The notes under the pieces were generated by a model, which ran no database searches, was not told the origin of the DNA, and was given only the letters and a program-made list of their open reading frames with translations. From the NCBI GenBank assembly GCA_016709305.1, contig JADJNA010000053.1:59176-123175 (forward strand): a stretch of 64,000 nucleotides of DNA. The letters run 5' to 3'. This document shows, in pieces, positions 26,254-34,494 of the stretch. The position numbers and the translations under genes are program-made. The stretch comes from Candidatus Villigracilis saccharophilus (GTDB taxonomy: Bacteria; Chloroflexota; Anaerolineae; Anaerolineales; Villigracilaceae). How positions within the stretch are numbered: position 1 is the first letter of the stretch; each line of letters begins with the position of its first letter.

Positions 26254-28084
26254 TAACCCACAACCCAGCCATGATGCCGCGGGTAAGGATGGTGATAGAT
26301 TTTTGGAATGCCTGAGGGCTGTCCTGAGATTGAACCATTTGCCAGATCTCACGCATATAGGCAACATCCACATACTCGGCAGCCGGTCCACTTTCAAGTT
26401 CGAGCAGTGCGTTTTCAACTTCAGCTGCGCAGACGCGCAAACGCGGTACAAGATCGCCTGCCTGTCGGCCGCGTTTGCGGTTAAGGCGCACCTCATCCGG
26501 CAGGCGACCCTTCATCGCCTCGCGTATCAGCCAGCGGTCCATCCCGGTTTCAGGATCCATAAAGATATGATCCGGTACTGACAGACAGAAGGTTAGCAGG
26601 CGCGTGTCTCCAGTGGGATCACGAATTTCCAGGCCATGCACCGCACCCATTTGGGCGTGCAATGCGCCGGTGAAAGAAAGCCCGGGCTTGAGAATCTGCC
26701 AGCGTTTTTCAAGTGACATGCGCGGGGGTTCTGAAAGGTCATTCAAGCGCAGTTCAAGCAGATTTAATCTATGGGCAAAATCGGGATGAATGGCGGAAGA
26801 ACGCTCCCAATTCCCAGGAAATCTCAGGCGGCGCCAATTCTTCAGAAGCTCAAACGGCACTAGCTGCTTGAGCCTTTCCTTGGTCCAATTTCGCCAGCCT
26901 TTTTGCTGTAATTGAAAAGCAAGGGGTTGTGAAAACACGTCTCCAGGCCATGAGACACCGGCATTGCCAAACTGTCCGGTGAGCATAACGCGAGCCCCCT
27001 GAATGCTCGCAGTGCATTCAAGATCGTACAGCCAATAGAAATTTCCGGCGGCGTGGGCAGGCTCATTATGACATTTCAAAACATGACGAATTGCCTGGAT
27101 CGGGGAGAGCATTGGTGCGCTGATGGGGTATAGATCCACATTGCCAGCAAACTGCGCGGTGGCCTGCGCAAAAGGGAGTTCATCACCAAAGTTTTTGCCG
27201 ACAAATTTTTCGGTTTCAAAGAGCGGGACAGAGGTAAAAGCTGATAATCGCCCCCCATCGGCACGTAAAAGCTGCGCGGCAGTGACAGTGACAGAACTTG
27301 AATCCAATCCGCCGCTCAGCGTTGCGGCGACCTCTTTACCTGGTGCAGCATCTTCTCCCGCAGAGCGAGGAGAAAAAGTGCGCAGGCGAACGCGTACGGC
27401 TTCATCAAAGGCTTCACGGAAAGGTTCGATGTAGTCCTGGCGTTTTGGAAAATTCAGCAGGGGAGTATCTTCCATGCGCCAATACTGCCGAGTAATTATT
27501 TTTTCAGGCGTGACTGTTAATAAATGCGAGGGCGGCAAACGGTGGAGTGTTTTGTAGATAGTTCGTTCACCATGATAAACGGTCCAAGACGTCAACACCT
27601 GTGCCAGATAGAGTTCATCCATTTCCAGCGGCGCCAGGTCGAGGGCCAGAAGAGCTCGTCTTTCAGAAGCAAATGCGAAGATATTAGAATCAACATAATA
27701 ATACAGCGCAGTATTTCCAAAATGATCACGGGCCATGACCAGTTTGCGTTCTTGCGGATGCCAGGCGGCAAAGGCCCAATCACCGTAAATGTGTTTCACA
27801 CACTCCGTACCCCATTTTAGATAGGCGCAATAGAGGAGGTCACTATCAGTAATTGTTGCAGGCGTTTTTCCATCCTCTTGCCTTGTAAGCATAGATAACG
27901 CTTCTTCGCGATTATCCACTCTGGCAGCCGCAGTGAAGGCAACCCCAATCGCTGAATTGTAATATGGCTGGCGCTCATATTGAGCCTCGGGAGTACTAAA
28001 GGTACGCGCCTGCCCCAAGCCGGCACAACCTTCCAACCACATATCAATACCATCCCGCCCCCAGTGCGACATGGTATTGCGCAT
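26231..28084 (-). CDS. Lasso cyclase, asparagine-synthetase-like (C protein)
   Basis: This 617-residue ATP-dependent enzyme closes the macrolactam by activating the Asp or Glu side chain. The C-terminal synthetase domain has the PP-loop ATLSGGLDSSSVTVTA. The lasso-type C-terminus LNRKRGRQAGDLVPRL carries the conserved basic pair. The N-terminal glutaminase-like domain contains LYCAYLKWGTECVKHIYGDW and MARDHFGNTALYYY. It lacks the N-terminal Cys nucleophile, as expected for lasso cyclases. The true start is uncertain: the frame is open about 14 codons further upstream without a start codon and already looks family-like there (APIELSWLERM), so a start or a base may be missing. All other residues look intact. 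Confidence 0.87.
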   Translation of the reverse strand: MRNTMSHWGRDGIDMWLEGCAGLGQARTFSTPEAQYERQPYYNSAIGVAFTAAARVDNREEALSMLTRQEDGKTPATITDSDLLYCAYLKWGTECVKHIYGDWAFAAWHPQERKLVMARDHFGNTALYYYVDSNIFAFASERRALLALDLAPLEMDELYLAQVLTSWTVYHGERTIYKTLHRLPPSHLLTVTPEKIITRQYWRMEDTPLLNFPKRQDYIEPFREAFDEAVRVRLRTFSPRSAGEDAAPGKEVAATLSGGLDSSSVTVTAAQLLRADGGRLSAFTSVPLFETEKFVGKNFGDELPFAQATAQFAGNVDLYPISAPMLSPIQAIRHVLKCHNEPAHAAGNFYWLYDLECTASIQGARVMLTGQFGNAGVSWPGDVFSQPLAFQLQQKGWRNWTKERLKQLVPFELLKNWRRLRFPGNWERSSAIHPDFAHRLNLLELRLNDLSEPPRMSLEKRWQILKPGLSFTGALHAQMGAVHGLEIRDPTGDTRLLTFCLSVPDHIFMDPETGMDRWLIREAMKGRLPDEVRLNRKRGRQAGDLVPRLRVCAAEVENALLELESGPAAEYVDVAYMREIWQMVQSQDSPQAFQKSITILTRGIMAGLWVNEFYNVS

Positions 28085-28244
28085 CCTTTCAAGCCAACTC
28101 AGTTCAATTGGAGCGTCAGAACGAGGCTTAATTTACTCTCATTTCCAAAATATAACAGTGGGGATTGAAAGTCATGTCGAAATTTTACATAAAGGTTTTT
28201 CGATACGATTTCACTTTAATTGAAAAACTATTTTATAATCAAAA

Positions 28245-28272
28245 TAAAAAAACGCGGATCTTTCGATCCGTG
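28245..28272 (-). terminator. Hairpin between precursor and cyclase genes (attenuator-like)
   Basis: On the minus strand CGGATC-GAAA-GATCCG (28255-28270) is followed by CGTTTTTTTATTTT. It lies between the precursor gene and the biosynthetic genes. Such a leaky terminator could raise precursor transcript over enzyme transcript. The rest of the 28085-28439 gap is AT-rich and has no supported gene. Confidence 0.65.
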
Positions 28273-28439
28273 CATATTCACGATATGTTTTCCAGCACAT
28301 AAAACCCATATGTCAAACTCAGATAATACAAATCCATGACTGGTAAAGGTAACTCAAATATTATCAACTTGCGTGTAGCAAGGGTAGGGAATCGGGATTA
28401 ATCTATTCCTGTTACACAAACAGTGATCAAGAAGACCCA

Positions 28440-28580
28440 TCAATAGCGGCACCCTGAGCCAGAAAATGTTTGCTTTATATCGATTCGAGTCATTGTTGGG
28501 GTGCGCCAGGCAGGTAAAGTAGTTTCTTCGACAATTTCAATGATTGGTTGTTCGGAATTTTGAAGGGCTAATTGTTCCAT
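28440..28580 (-). CDS. Lasso precursor peptide (A), probably with a one-base frame error
   Basis: This short gene encodes 46 residues as read. AAGGAG lies 7 bases before the ATG at 28580. The leader has the recognition pattern W25-x2-P28-x-M30-x3-D34-x3-T38 (PAWRTPTMTRIDIKQT), a version of YxxPxLx3Gx5T. The Thr at 38 fits the penultimate leader position, so the core starts at Ser40. As read, the core is SGSGCRY, without any Asp or Glu. If one G of the GGG triplet (28452-28454) is dropped, the core becomes SGSGAAIDGSS and stops at 28427. This puts Asp at position 8, a normal ring size, and leaves a Ser-Ser end suited to the kinases. An 11-residue core would be very short. Detected by translation, not by database match. 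Confidence 0.72.
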   Translation of the reverse strand: MEQLALQNSEQPIIEIVEETTLPAWRTPTMTRIDIKQTFSGSGCRY

Positions 28581-28848
28581 TGATTTGCTCCTTTTCGATT
28601 TGTCTGTAAGTCATTTTATCATAATTCTTGCGTTAGTATTTCGGGCAACCTTGAGCCAAAACCATGGCGCTTTAATCACATTAATAGTCAAAGCGCCTCA
28701 GTAGTTATTCGACCTGTTTCTGACCATTACAAATTCTCAATAAGCTATTGGTTGTTGTCGAGGATACCTATCCTGTGTGTATTTTTGAAGGACCTAGATT
28801 ATTCCAAAGAAATCGAAATTGAGTGGGGAATCTGCCGGTAAAGAAGGT

Positions 28849-28921
28849 GGGCGCTGAGGGACTCGAACCCCCGACCCCCTCGGTGTAAACGAGGTGCTCT
28901 AACCAACTGAGCTAAGCGCCC
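28849..28921 (-). tRNA. tRNA-Val (anticodon TAC)
   Basis: A cloverleaf on the minus strand: acceptor GGGCGCT pairs with AGCGCCC, the D-arm reads AGCTCAGTTGGTTAGAGC, the anticodon arm CCTCG-TTTACAC-CGAGG places TAC in the loop, and the T-arm holds GGGGGTTCGAGTCCCTC. The discriminator base A is at 28848. The 3' CCA is not encoded in full. Confidence 0.97.
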
Positions 28922-29012
28922 GGGTGAACCGCATTATAGCATGTGATTCCAAAAAATGAAAAATTGTTTTATGCCTGCGTTATAATCATAGTATAAATAC
29001 AGGAGAGAACCC

Positions 29013-29432
29013 ATGACTGAATCCAAACCTTTAAACTGGTCCCCCGCGGCCGATGTCGGCTATTCCGTGATCCGCCGCGGCGATGGCGGCATGACCTTGA
29101 CATTCACCGATCTGTCAGACGCCACCCTCAAGCACTGGCATGAATTTGCTCTCGAGCACTTGCTGGAAGCAGACCGCCGCACCCGCAACCTGTATGACCT
29201 GCGCGCCGTGAAGCAGATCCCTGAAAAAGCCGTGCGCATGGCAGTGGATGCGAACAGCGACCCTTCCGCGCGCAACATCCGCGTGGCGGTGGTGGTGGCG
29301 GATCAATCCGTCGCGGATGCGGTACGCAACGTGGCTGCTGGATCATTGCCAGAAGCAGCCTCCGCCATGAAGATCTTTACTGACATTAATCAGGCCGAAG
29401 CCTGGCTGGCGCGTCCTCTGGATCAGATATAG
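29013..29432 (+). CDS. Hypothetical STAS/SpoIIAA-like protein
   Basis: This is a 139-residue soluble protein of unknown role. Its alternating beta and helix pattern, the segment GGMTLTFTDLSDATLKHW and the ending MKIFTDINQAEAWL recall SpoIIAA-like/STAS proteins that share a C-terminal FTD...A..WL motif. AGGAGAG lies 6-12 bases before the ATG, and TATAAT at 28981-28986 may be its -10. It is followed by an interspersed repeat and then folP. The family assignment rests on pattern only. Confidence 0.58.
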   Translation: MTESKPLNWSPAADVGYSVIRRGDGGMTLTFTDLSDATLKHWHEFALEHLLEADRRTRNLYDLRAVKQIPEKAVRMAVDANSDPSARNIRVAVVVADQSVADAVRNVAAGSLPEAASAMKIFTDINQAEAWLARPLDQI

Positions 29433-29440
29433 CATGAAAC

Positions 29441-29543
29441 ATGTCGTTGCGAGGAGCGCAGCGACGGAGCAACCTTTTGGTAATCTCGAGGTTGCTTAGG
29501 ATGGAAGAACACCCTCGCCTTTTGAGGCTCGTCGCAACGACAT
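29441..29543. repeat. Interspersed repeat with ATGTCGTTGCGA ends, copy 1
   Basis: ATGTCGTTGCGA (29441-29452) and its inverted copy TCGCAACGACAT (29532-29543) bracket about 80 bases with GC-rich sub-hairpins. A related copy lies at 38131-38278. Both are intergenic. Confidence 0.75.
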
Positions 29544-29550
29544 AACTTAC

Positions 29551-30441
29551 ATGAAATCCACTTCTCTGCAGATCGGGAGTTTTACATTCAACTGGGGTTC
29601 CCGCACGTATGTGATGGGGATCTTGAATGTGACTCCCGATAGTTTTTCCGGGGACGGTATCATTGCAAAAGGAGATGCCGTCGAGACTGCTATCGAGCAG
29701 GCGGAGAATTTCCTGGCGAACGGCGCCGATATTTTGGATGTGGGCGGAGAGTCAACACGACCCGGCTCTGCTCCTGTCAATGCTGATGAGGAAATGGAAC
29801 GTGTGATTCCTGTCATTCACGCACTGAATAAAAATTTCCCCGAAGCAATTATTTCAATTGATACATACAAAGCCAAAGTCGCCGAAGAAGCGGTTCATGC
29901 GGGCGCGCATATTATTAATGACGTCTGGGGGCTGCGCGCGGATGATGATCTTGCGTTCGTGGCGGCAAAATATAAAACGCCGGTCATCCTGATGCATAAT
30001 CGCAGCAACCCCGCCAGCGTGGAAGTCCGCGAGAAATTTGGGAATGCTTATATCGGCGCGGGATATGAAAATTTAATCGCGGATCTAAAACGTGAACTCA
30101 TGGATAGCACGGCGCTGGCGCAAAGAGCCGGGATTGCTGAGTCGCATATTGTTCTGGACCCAGGTGTCGGCTTTGGAAAGACGCGTGAACACAATCTTGA
30201 GTTGATCAATCGGCTGGGAGAGATCCGCGAGCTGGGATATCCCATTTTGCTGGGGACATCCCGCAAATCATTCATCGGATTTACTCTGGATCTGCCCGCA
30301 GACCAGCGGGTGGAAGGCACAGCCGCGACAGTTGCAGTGGGCATCGCGCGCGGCGCGGATATCATCCGCGTGCATGATGTGAAAGAAATGGCGCGTGTTG
30401 CAAAAATGACAGACGCGATCGTCAGGAGCACTGCGAAATAA
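29551..30441 (+). CDS. folP: Dihydropteroate synthase
   Basis: FolP joins p-aminobenzoate to dihydropterin pyrophosphate in folate synthesis. It has 296 residues with a TIM barrel fold. The first signature VMGILNVTPDSFSGDG lies near residue 24, the second ADILDVGGESTRPGSAPV near 62. ISIDTYKAKVAEEA, HIINDVWGLRADDD and LLGTSRKSF contain the conserved pterin and pABA contacts. The C-terminal RVHDVKEM supplies the last loop. Complete length. The next gene follows after 2 bases. The repeat ends just 8 bases before the start, so the ribosome site is weak. Confidence 0.95.
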   Translation: MKSTSLQIGSFTFNWGSRTYVMGILNVTPDSFSGDGIIAKGDAVETAIEQAENFLANGADILDVGGESTRPGSAPVNADEEMERVIPVIHALNKNFPEAIISIDTYKAKVAEEAVHAGAHIINDVWGLRADDDLAFVAAKYKTPVILMHNRSNPASVEVREKFGNAYIGAGYENLIADLKRELMDSTALAQRAGIAESHIVLDPGVGFGKTREHNLELINRLGEIRELGYPILLGTSRKSFIGFTLDLPADQRVEGTAATVAVGIARGADIIRVHDVKEMARVAKMTDAIVRSTAK

Positions 30442-30443
30442 AT

Positions 30444-31775
30444 ATGGAAGAATACAGCAAGGAACTTCTCCGCTCTGGAATTATTGAAGCCAAGACAGGC
30501 AATCATGAAACCGCCCGCCGTTATCTAGACCGCGCCATTTATATGACCAGTTCGCATGATGTGCTGGCTGAAGCCTGGTATTGGATGGGGGAAGTCACAG
30601 CCAATCCTGTCGAAAAAAGAAAAGCCCTGGAGAATTGTCTTTCGCATGACCTGAGACATGCGCGGGCGCGCCGCGCGTTGGCGATCCTCGATGGGAAACT
30701 CAAAGCCGATGAAGTGATCAATCCCGATAAGATGCCCGCTGTGTCTGAAGGATCGCGTCAGGCAAATGCGGATCGCTTCATGTGTCCCAAATGCGGCGGA
30801 CGTATGGCGTTCGCGCCGGACGGTCAAACCCTTGTTTGCGATTATTGCTCACGCAATCAGGTAGTTGACACGCATACCAAAGAGGCGGACGAAAAAGATT
30901 TCATCATCGCGATGGCCACCTCGCGCGGACATGGCAAGCCGCTGCAGGAACTGGTTTTTCATTGTAACGGGTGCGGCGCTGAATTCATTTTGCCGCCGAA
31001 GCAGATCTCGGCTTCCTGCGTGTATTGCGATTCTCCGCATGTGGTCAGTCTTGAAAAGACAAAAGACCTGCTTGCGCCGGATGGGATCATCCCGCACGCT
31101 TTCACACAAAAAAAAGCCACGCAGCTTTTGGTCAACTGGGTCGAGAGTAACCATATCAACCCTGAAAAAAGAGTGGAATTGCCGCGCGGGCTTTATCTTC
31201 CAATGTGGACCTTTGACATTGGCGGCGTCATTGATTACACAGGAGAAATGATCGAACAGGATGAACAGTTATTCAAGCGCGGCGGCGAGAAAAAGATCAC
31301 CCGTATCACTGACCAGTATCCCATCATGGTGGATGACCTTCCGTTTCCCGCATCCCGAAAACTGTCTGCTGTTTTCTTGAAGTTGATCCCCTCTTTTGAC
31401 CTCAAGACCACCAAGCCATATGATCCGCGCTTCCTTGCAAGCTGGCCCGCGGAGATATACGATGTGCCGATGGCTGATGCTTCACTGGATGCGCGCAGTC
31501 AGGTCTATGCGCGTTATAAGGATAAACTTCCATATATGATCAGCGGCCTGAACATTGTGCATACTTCATCTCAAAACTTGGCTGTGGAGTCTTTTAAATT
31601 AAATTTGATGCCTGTGTGGATGACCGAGCTGCCCTTTGACGGACGCGAGCATTTGGTGTTGATCAACGGTCAAAGCGGATTGGTGGCGAGTGATGTGCCC
31701 GATAACTCACAAACACAAGAAGAGGCTGGAGCTGGCGGACTACTTAATTTCCTTTCGGATCTTTTGAACGACTAA
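30444..31775 (+). CDS. Zinc-ribbon protein with TPR-like N-terminus
   Basis: This is a 443-residue protein. The first 75 residues look like a TPR pair (EYSKELLRSGIIEAKTG, YLDRAIYM). Two zinc ribbons follow: CPKCGGRMAFAPDGQTLVC with DYCSRN, then CNGCGAEFILPP with CVYCDSPHV. A long C-terminal domain (about 230-430) has segments such as LPRGLYLPMWTFDIGGVIDY and LVLINGQSGLVA. No transmembrane helix is evident. Proteins of this build are found in Chloroflexota but their function is unknown. Transcribed with folP with 2 bases between them. No catalytic signature seen. Confidence 0.72.
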   Translation: MEEYSKELLRSGIIEAKTGNHETARRYLDRAIYMTSSHDVLAEAWYWMGEVTANPVEKRKALENCLSHDLRHARARRALAILDGKLKADEVINPDKMPAVSEGSRQANADRFMCPKCGGRMAFAPDGQTLVCDYCSRNQVVDTHTKEADEKDFIIAMATSRGHGKPLQELVFHCNGCGAEFILPPKQISASCVYCDSPHVVSLEKTKDLLAPDGIIPHAFTQKKATQLLVNWVESNHINPEKRVELPRGLYLPMWTFDIGGVIDYTGEMIEQDEQLFKRGGEKKITRITDQYPIMVDDLPFPASRKLSAVFLKLIPSFDLKTTKPYDPRFLASWPAEIYDVPMADASLDARSQVYARYKDKLPYMISGLNIVHTSSQNLAVESFKLNLMPVWMTELPFDGREHLVLINGQSGLVASDVPDNSQTQEEAGAGGLLNFLSDLLND

Positions 31776-31777
31776 AA

Positions 31778-31796
31778 GTCGCGCTTGAAGCGCGAC
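31778..31796. repeat. Perfect GC-rich palindrome GTCGCGCTT-G-AAGCGCGAC
   Basis: Two 9-base arms and one base of loop lie just after the stop of the preceding gene. It may be a terminator-like hairpin or a REP-type repeat. No second copy was seen in the window. Confidence 0.55.
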
Positions 31797-31802
31797 CTAC
31801 GC

Positions 31803-31814
31803 TAAAATAGAGGC
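31803..31814 (+). promoter_or_regulatory. Possible leaderless promoter -10
   Basis: TAAAAT at 31803-31808 is followed by six bases and then the ATG at 31815. Transcription would start at the ATG. No AGGAG-type site suits the start. Confidence 0.4.
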
Positions 31815-34226
31815 ATGCCCTCCATCCTTCCAGTTCTACGCACACGCCGTGACAGGCGAATCGCAAAACAGCGTATATCATCCAACCGCACGCGCGGTAC
31901 TTTGTTTAGTTTGGGGATCCTTCTTTCTCTTTTTCTCGCGGCATTCATTATTATTGGTGCGTATGCGTACGCAGATATTACCCAGGACCTCCCATCCATT
32001 GATATCTTACCGCGACTGCTGAATCCGCCTGACGGACTTTTACTCCAACCGACACGCATCTATGACCGCACAGGCGCGGAGTTGATTTTCACATTTTCGC
32101 CAACGGACGATTCACGAACGCGGCGATACATTCCCATCAACGCTAAAAACCCACAACACATTCCCGCGACATTAATTGATGCGGCGGTCGCCGTCGCCGA
32201 TCCTGAATTTTGGTCTCATCCCGGGTTTACCGTTCAGGGATATAACGATCCCGATTCGCATCCCACCCTTGCACAAAAACTTGTCAGCGAGTTAATTATT
32301 TATAACGAAGCGCCAACATTTAGGCGCGCCATCCGCGAGCGAATTCTTGCCGCGCAGATCATCGCCCGCTTTGGACGCGCGCAGGTGATGGAGTGGTATC
32401 TCAACAGTGCGAACTTCGGCAGCTATGCTTTCGGCGTGGATGCGGCATCCCGACTTTATTTTGGCAAATCGCCTGAAGAGCTTACCCTGGCAGAATCCGC
32501 CATCCTTGCGGCGACAAGTGAAACTCCCGCCTTGAATCCATTGGATGCGCCACAGCAGGCATTGGAACGCGGACGAGAACTGATCATGACTTTGAAACTG
32601 GACAACACCGAGATGATCGCCGCGCTGGCAGAGACCCCAATCTTCAAGTCCGCGCCTCTGGTTTCACCCGAATCTGCCCCGGCTTTCATCAACATGGTCT
32701 TGTCCCAACTCGATTCGCAAATCCCGCGCGAGCGGGTTGAGCGCGGCGGGTTTAACATCATCAGCACGTTGGATTACGAACTGCAAAAGCAATCCGCGTG
32801 CACAACGGAAGTGTACGCACTTCGTATGGCCGGATTAGCTGAATCTGAAAGTGACTGCGAATCTGCGAGATTATTGCCATCCCTTCCTCCCGCCGTCACA
32901 CTGGCAGATTCATCCGCGAGCGCGTTGATCCTTGACCCGAACAATGGCCAGGTGCTGGCGTTGGTCGGGGAGACAAACCAAGGCGTGGAAACCCCGCTCG
33001 TCAGCGCGCACCAGCCCGGGTCAAGTTTGGATGCGTTCATCTATTTGACAGGCTTCACCCGCGGCTTGAGTCCAGCTTCATTAACATGGGATATTCCCAC
33101 AGAAGGATTTTCTCAAAACTTTGACCGCAAGTATCACGGGCCCGTACGCCTGCGGATCGCACTGGCAAACGATTATCAAGTACCTGCGCAGGCATTAAAG
33201 GCTCAAATGGGCATTGAGAACGTGACCAACATTGCGTCATCATTTGGAATCGATGTGATCGAAAATATTTCCATGCTGAAACTTGCAGGGGCATATGGTG
33301 TGTTTGGTAAACAGGGAATTTATTTCGGTCAGACTGTGCGTGATGAATTTTTACCTGTGACCGTTCTGCGCGTGGAGAGTGTGGACCACGCGGTTTTGTT
33401 GGATTGGTCATTGCCGCAAGCCAAGCCAGTGTTGACATCCGCACTGGCGTATTTGATGACAAATATATTGAGCGATGAAACCGCACGCGGCGGATCGAAT
33501 CCACTTGAGATCGGGCGTCCAGCGGGGGTAAAGATTGGGCAAACATCAAATGGGCAGGATGCGTGGGTGATTGGCTATACCCCATCCCATGTAGTGGTCA
33601 CATGGACCGGCGTGCATGACGATAATGAGCTTGTTTCGCCCAAATTTCCATCGGTATTATGGAATGCATTGATGCAGTTGGCTTCAGGGAATTCCCCTGC
33701 TGACGGTTGGGTCAAACCGCAAGGGGTCTCTACAATAACTGTGTGTGATCCTTCCGGAATGCTGCCAACCAGTGAATGCCCGAATTTGGTAAGTGAGGTT
33801 TTTCTGAACGGAAGTGAACCGATCCAGGCGGATAATTTATTCAACGAGTTTGATATCAACCGCGAAACAGGTCTGCTCGCCACTGTGTTCACTCCGCCTG
33901 AATTAATTGAGAAACGTGTGTATATGCTTGTCCCGGAAAATGCGCGCGCTTGGGCTTTGGGAGAAGGGTTTGAGATCCCTCCTGCCATGTATGACGCCAT
34001 TCAAGCACCGCCACTGAATCCCATAGCCAATATCATTTCTCCCGAATTATTTGCAGATGTGAGCGGCGCTGTGAAAATAATCGGCACAGCCTCGGGCGAC
34101 GACTTTTCATATTATCGTGTGCAGGTGGGCAAGGGGTTGAATCCACAGGAATGGATTCAACTGGGGAGTGATGTAAATACTCCCATAGAAAATGCTGTTC
34201 TGGCTGAGTGGGATACAAAGGCTTGA
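31815..34226 (+). CDS. PBP1-like glycosyltransferase/transpeptidase with degenerate active sites
   Basis: This is an 803-residue bitopic protein with a signal anchor (about residues 30-55), a GT51 domain (about 85-270), a penicillin-binding transpeptidase domain (about 330-620) and a C-terminal tail. The fold signatures are clear: VMEWYLNSANFGSYAFGVDA and LAESAILAATSETPALNP. The key residues look altered. The GT51 motif 1 ED-x2-F-x2-H is VADPEFWSHPG, so the catalytic Glu is Ala. The transpeptidase SxxK reads SSLD, so Lys is Asp. The KTG-like motif reads KIGQTSNGQDAW. It may be a scaffold or a regulatory pseudo-PBP. It lies between the zinc-ribbon protein and a DUF2089 gene. Confidence 0.82.
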   Translation: MPSILPVLRTRRDRRIAKQRISSNRTRGTLFSLGILLSLFLAAFIIIGAYAYADITQDLPSIDILPRLLNPPDGLLLQPTRIYDRTGAELIFTFSPTDDSRTRRYIPINAKNPQHIPATLIDAAVAVADPEFWSHPGFTVQGYNDPDSHPTLAQKLVSELIIYNEAPTFRRAIRERILAAQIIARFGRAQVMEWYLNSANFGSYAFGVDAASRLYFGKSPEELTLAESAILAATSETPALNPLDAPQQALERGRELIMTLKLDNTEMIAALAETPIFKSAPLVSPESAPAFINMVLSQLDSQIPRERVERGGFNIISTLDYELQKQSACTTEVYALRMAGLAESESDCESARLLPSLPPAVTLADSSASALILDPNNGQVLALVGETNQGVETPLVSAHQPGSSLDAFIYLTGFTRGLSPASLTWDIPTEGFSQNFDRKYHGPVRLRIALANDYQVPAQALKAQMGIENVTNIASSFGIDVIENISMLKLAGAYGVFGKQGIYFGQTVRDEFLPVTVLRVESVDHAVLLDWSLPQAKPVLTSALAYLMTNILSDETARGGSNPLEIGRPAGVKIGQTSNGQDAWVIGYTPSHVVVTWTGVHDDNELVSPKFPSVLWNALMQLASGNSPADGWVKPQGVSTITVCDPSGMLPTSECPNLVSEVFLNGSEPIQADNLFNEFDINRETGLLATVFTPPELIEKRVYMLVPENARAWALGEGFEIPPAMYDAIQAPPLNPIANIISPELFADVSGAVKIIGTASGDDFSYYRVQVGKGLNPQEWIQLGSDVNTPIENAVLAEWDTKA

Positions 34227-34307
34227 GCGGATTGTACGCAATTCAATTGCAGGTTGTTAGAAAGGACCAGCGAGTGGATACTACGGTTATTCAGGTAACG
34301 ATCAAAT

Positions 34308-34346
34308 GAAAAAACCCCGAGTTCTTCACGAACTCGGGGTTTTTTC
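34308..34346 (+). terminator. Strong terminator after PBP-like gene
   Basis: A 17-bp perfect stem GAAAAAACCCCGAGTTC with GAACTCGGGGTTTTTTC, loop TTCAC, 82 bases after the stop. Confidence 0.9.
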
Positions 34347-34434
34347 TTCATAATTCCCATAGATGATGTATCCATTGGGAGAAATTTACATGAAAATCAA
34401 ATAAATTATAAATAAACCAAAATATTTTAAACTT

Positions 34435-34472
34435 TATCAAAAATATTGACAATATTCAAAATATTTGATAAT
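34435..34472 (+). promoter_or_regulatory. AT-rich promoter with inverted repeat before DUF2089 gene
   Basis: TTGACA (34446-34451) and TGATAAT (34466-34472) form a promoter. It is flanked by inverted arms TATCAAA (34435-34441) and TTTGATA (34464-34470). The palindrome would suit autoregulation by the HTH-bearing DUF2089 protein that follows. Confidence 0.5.
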
Positions 34473-34494
34473 ATGTCGTCAGGAGTTACCTCTC

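Noticed and set aside
28085..28439. A short frame on the minus strand running through the hairpin
   Set aside because: It starts without a ribosome site and its translation is aromatic-rich and AT-driven, so the hairpin explanation is better.
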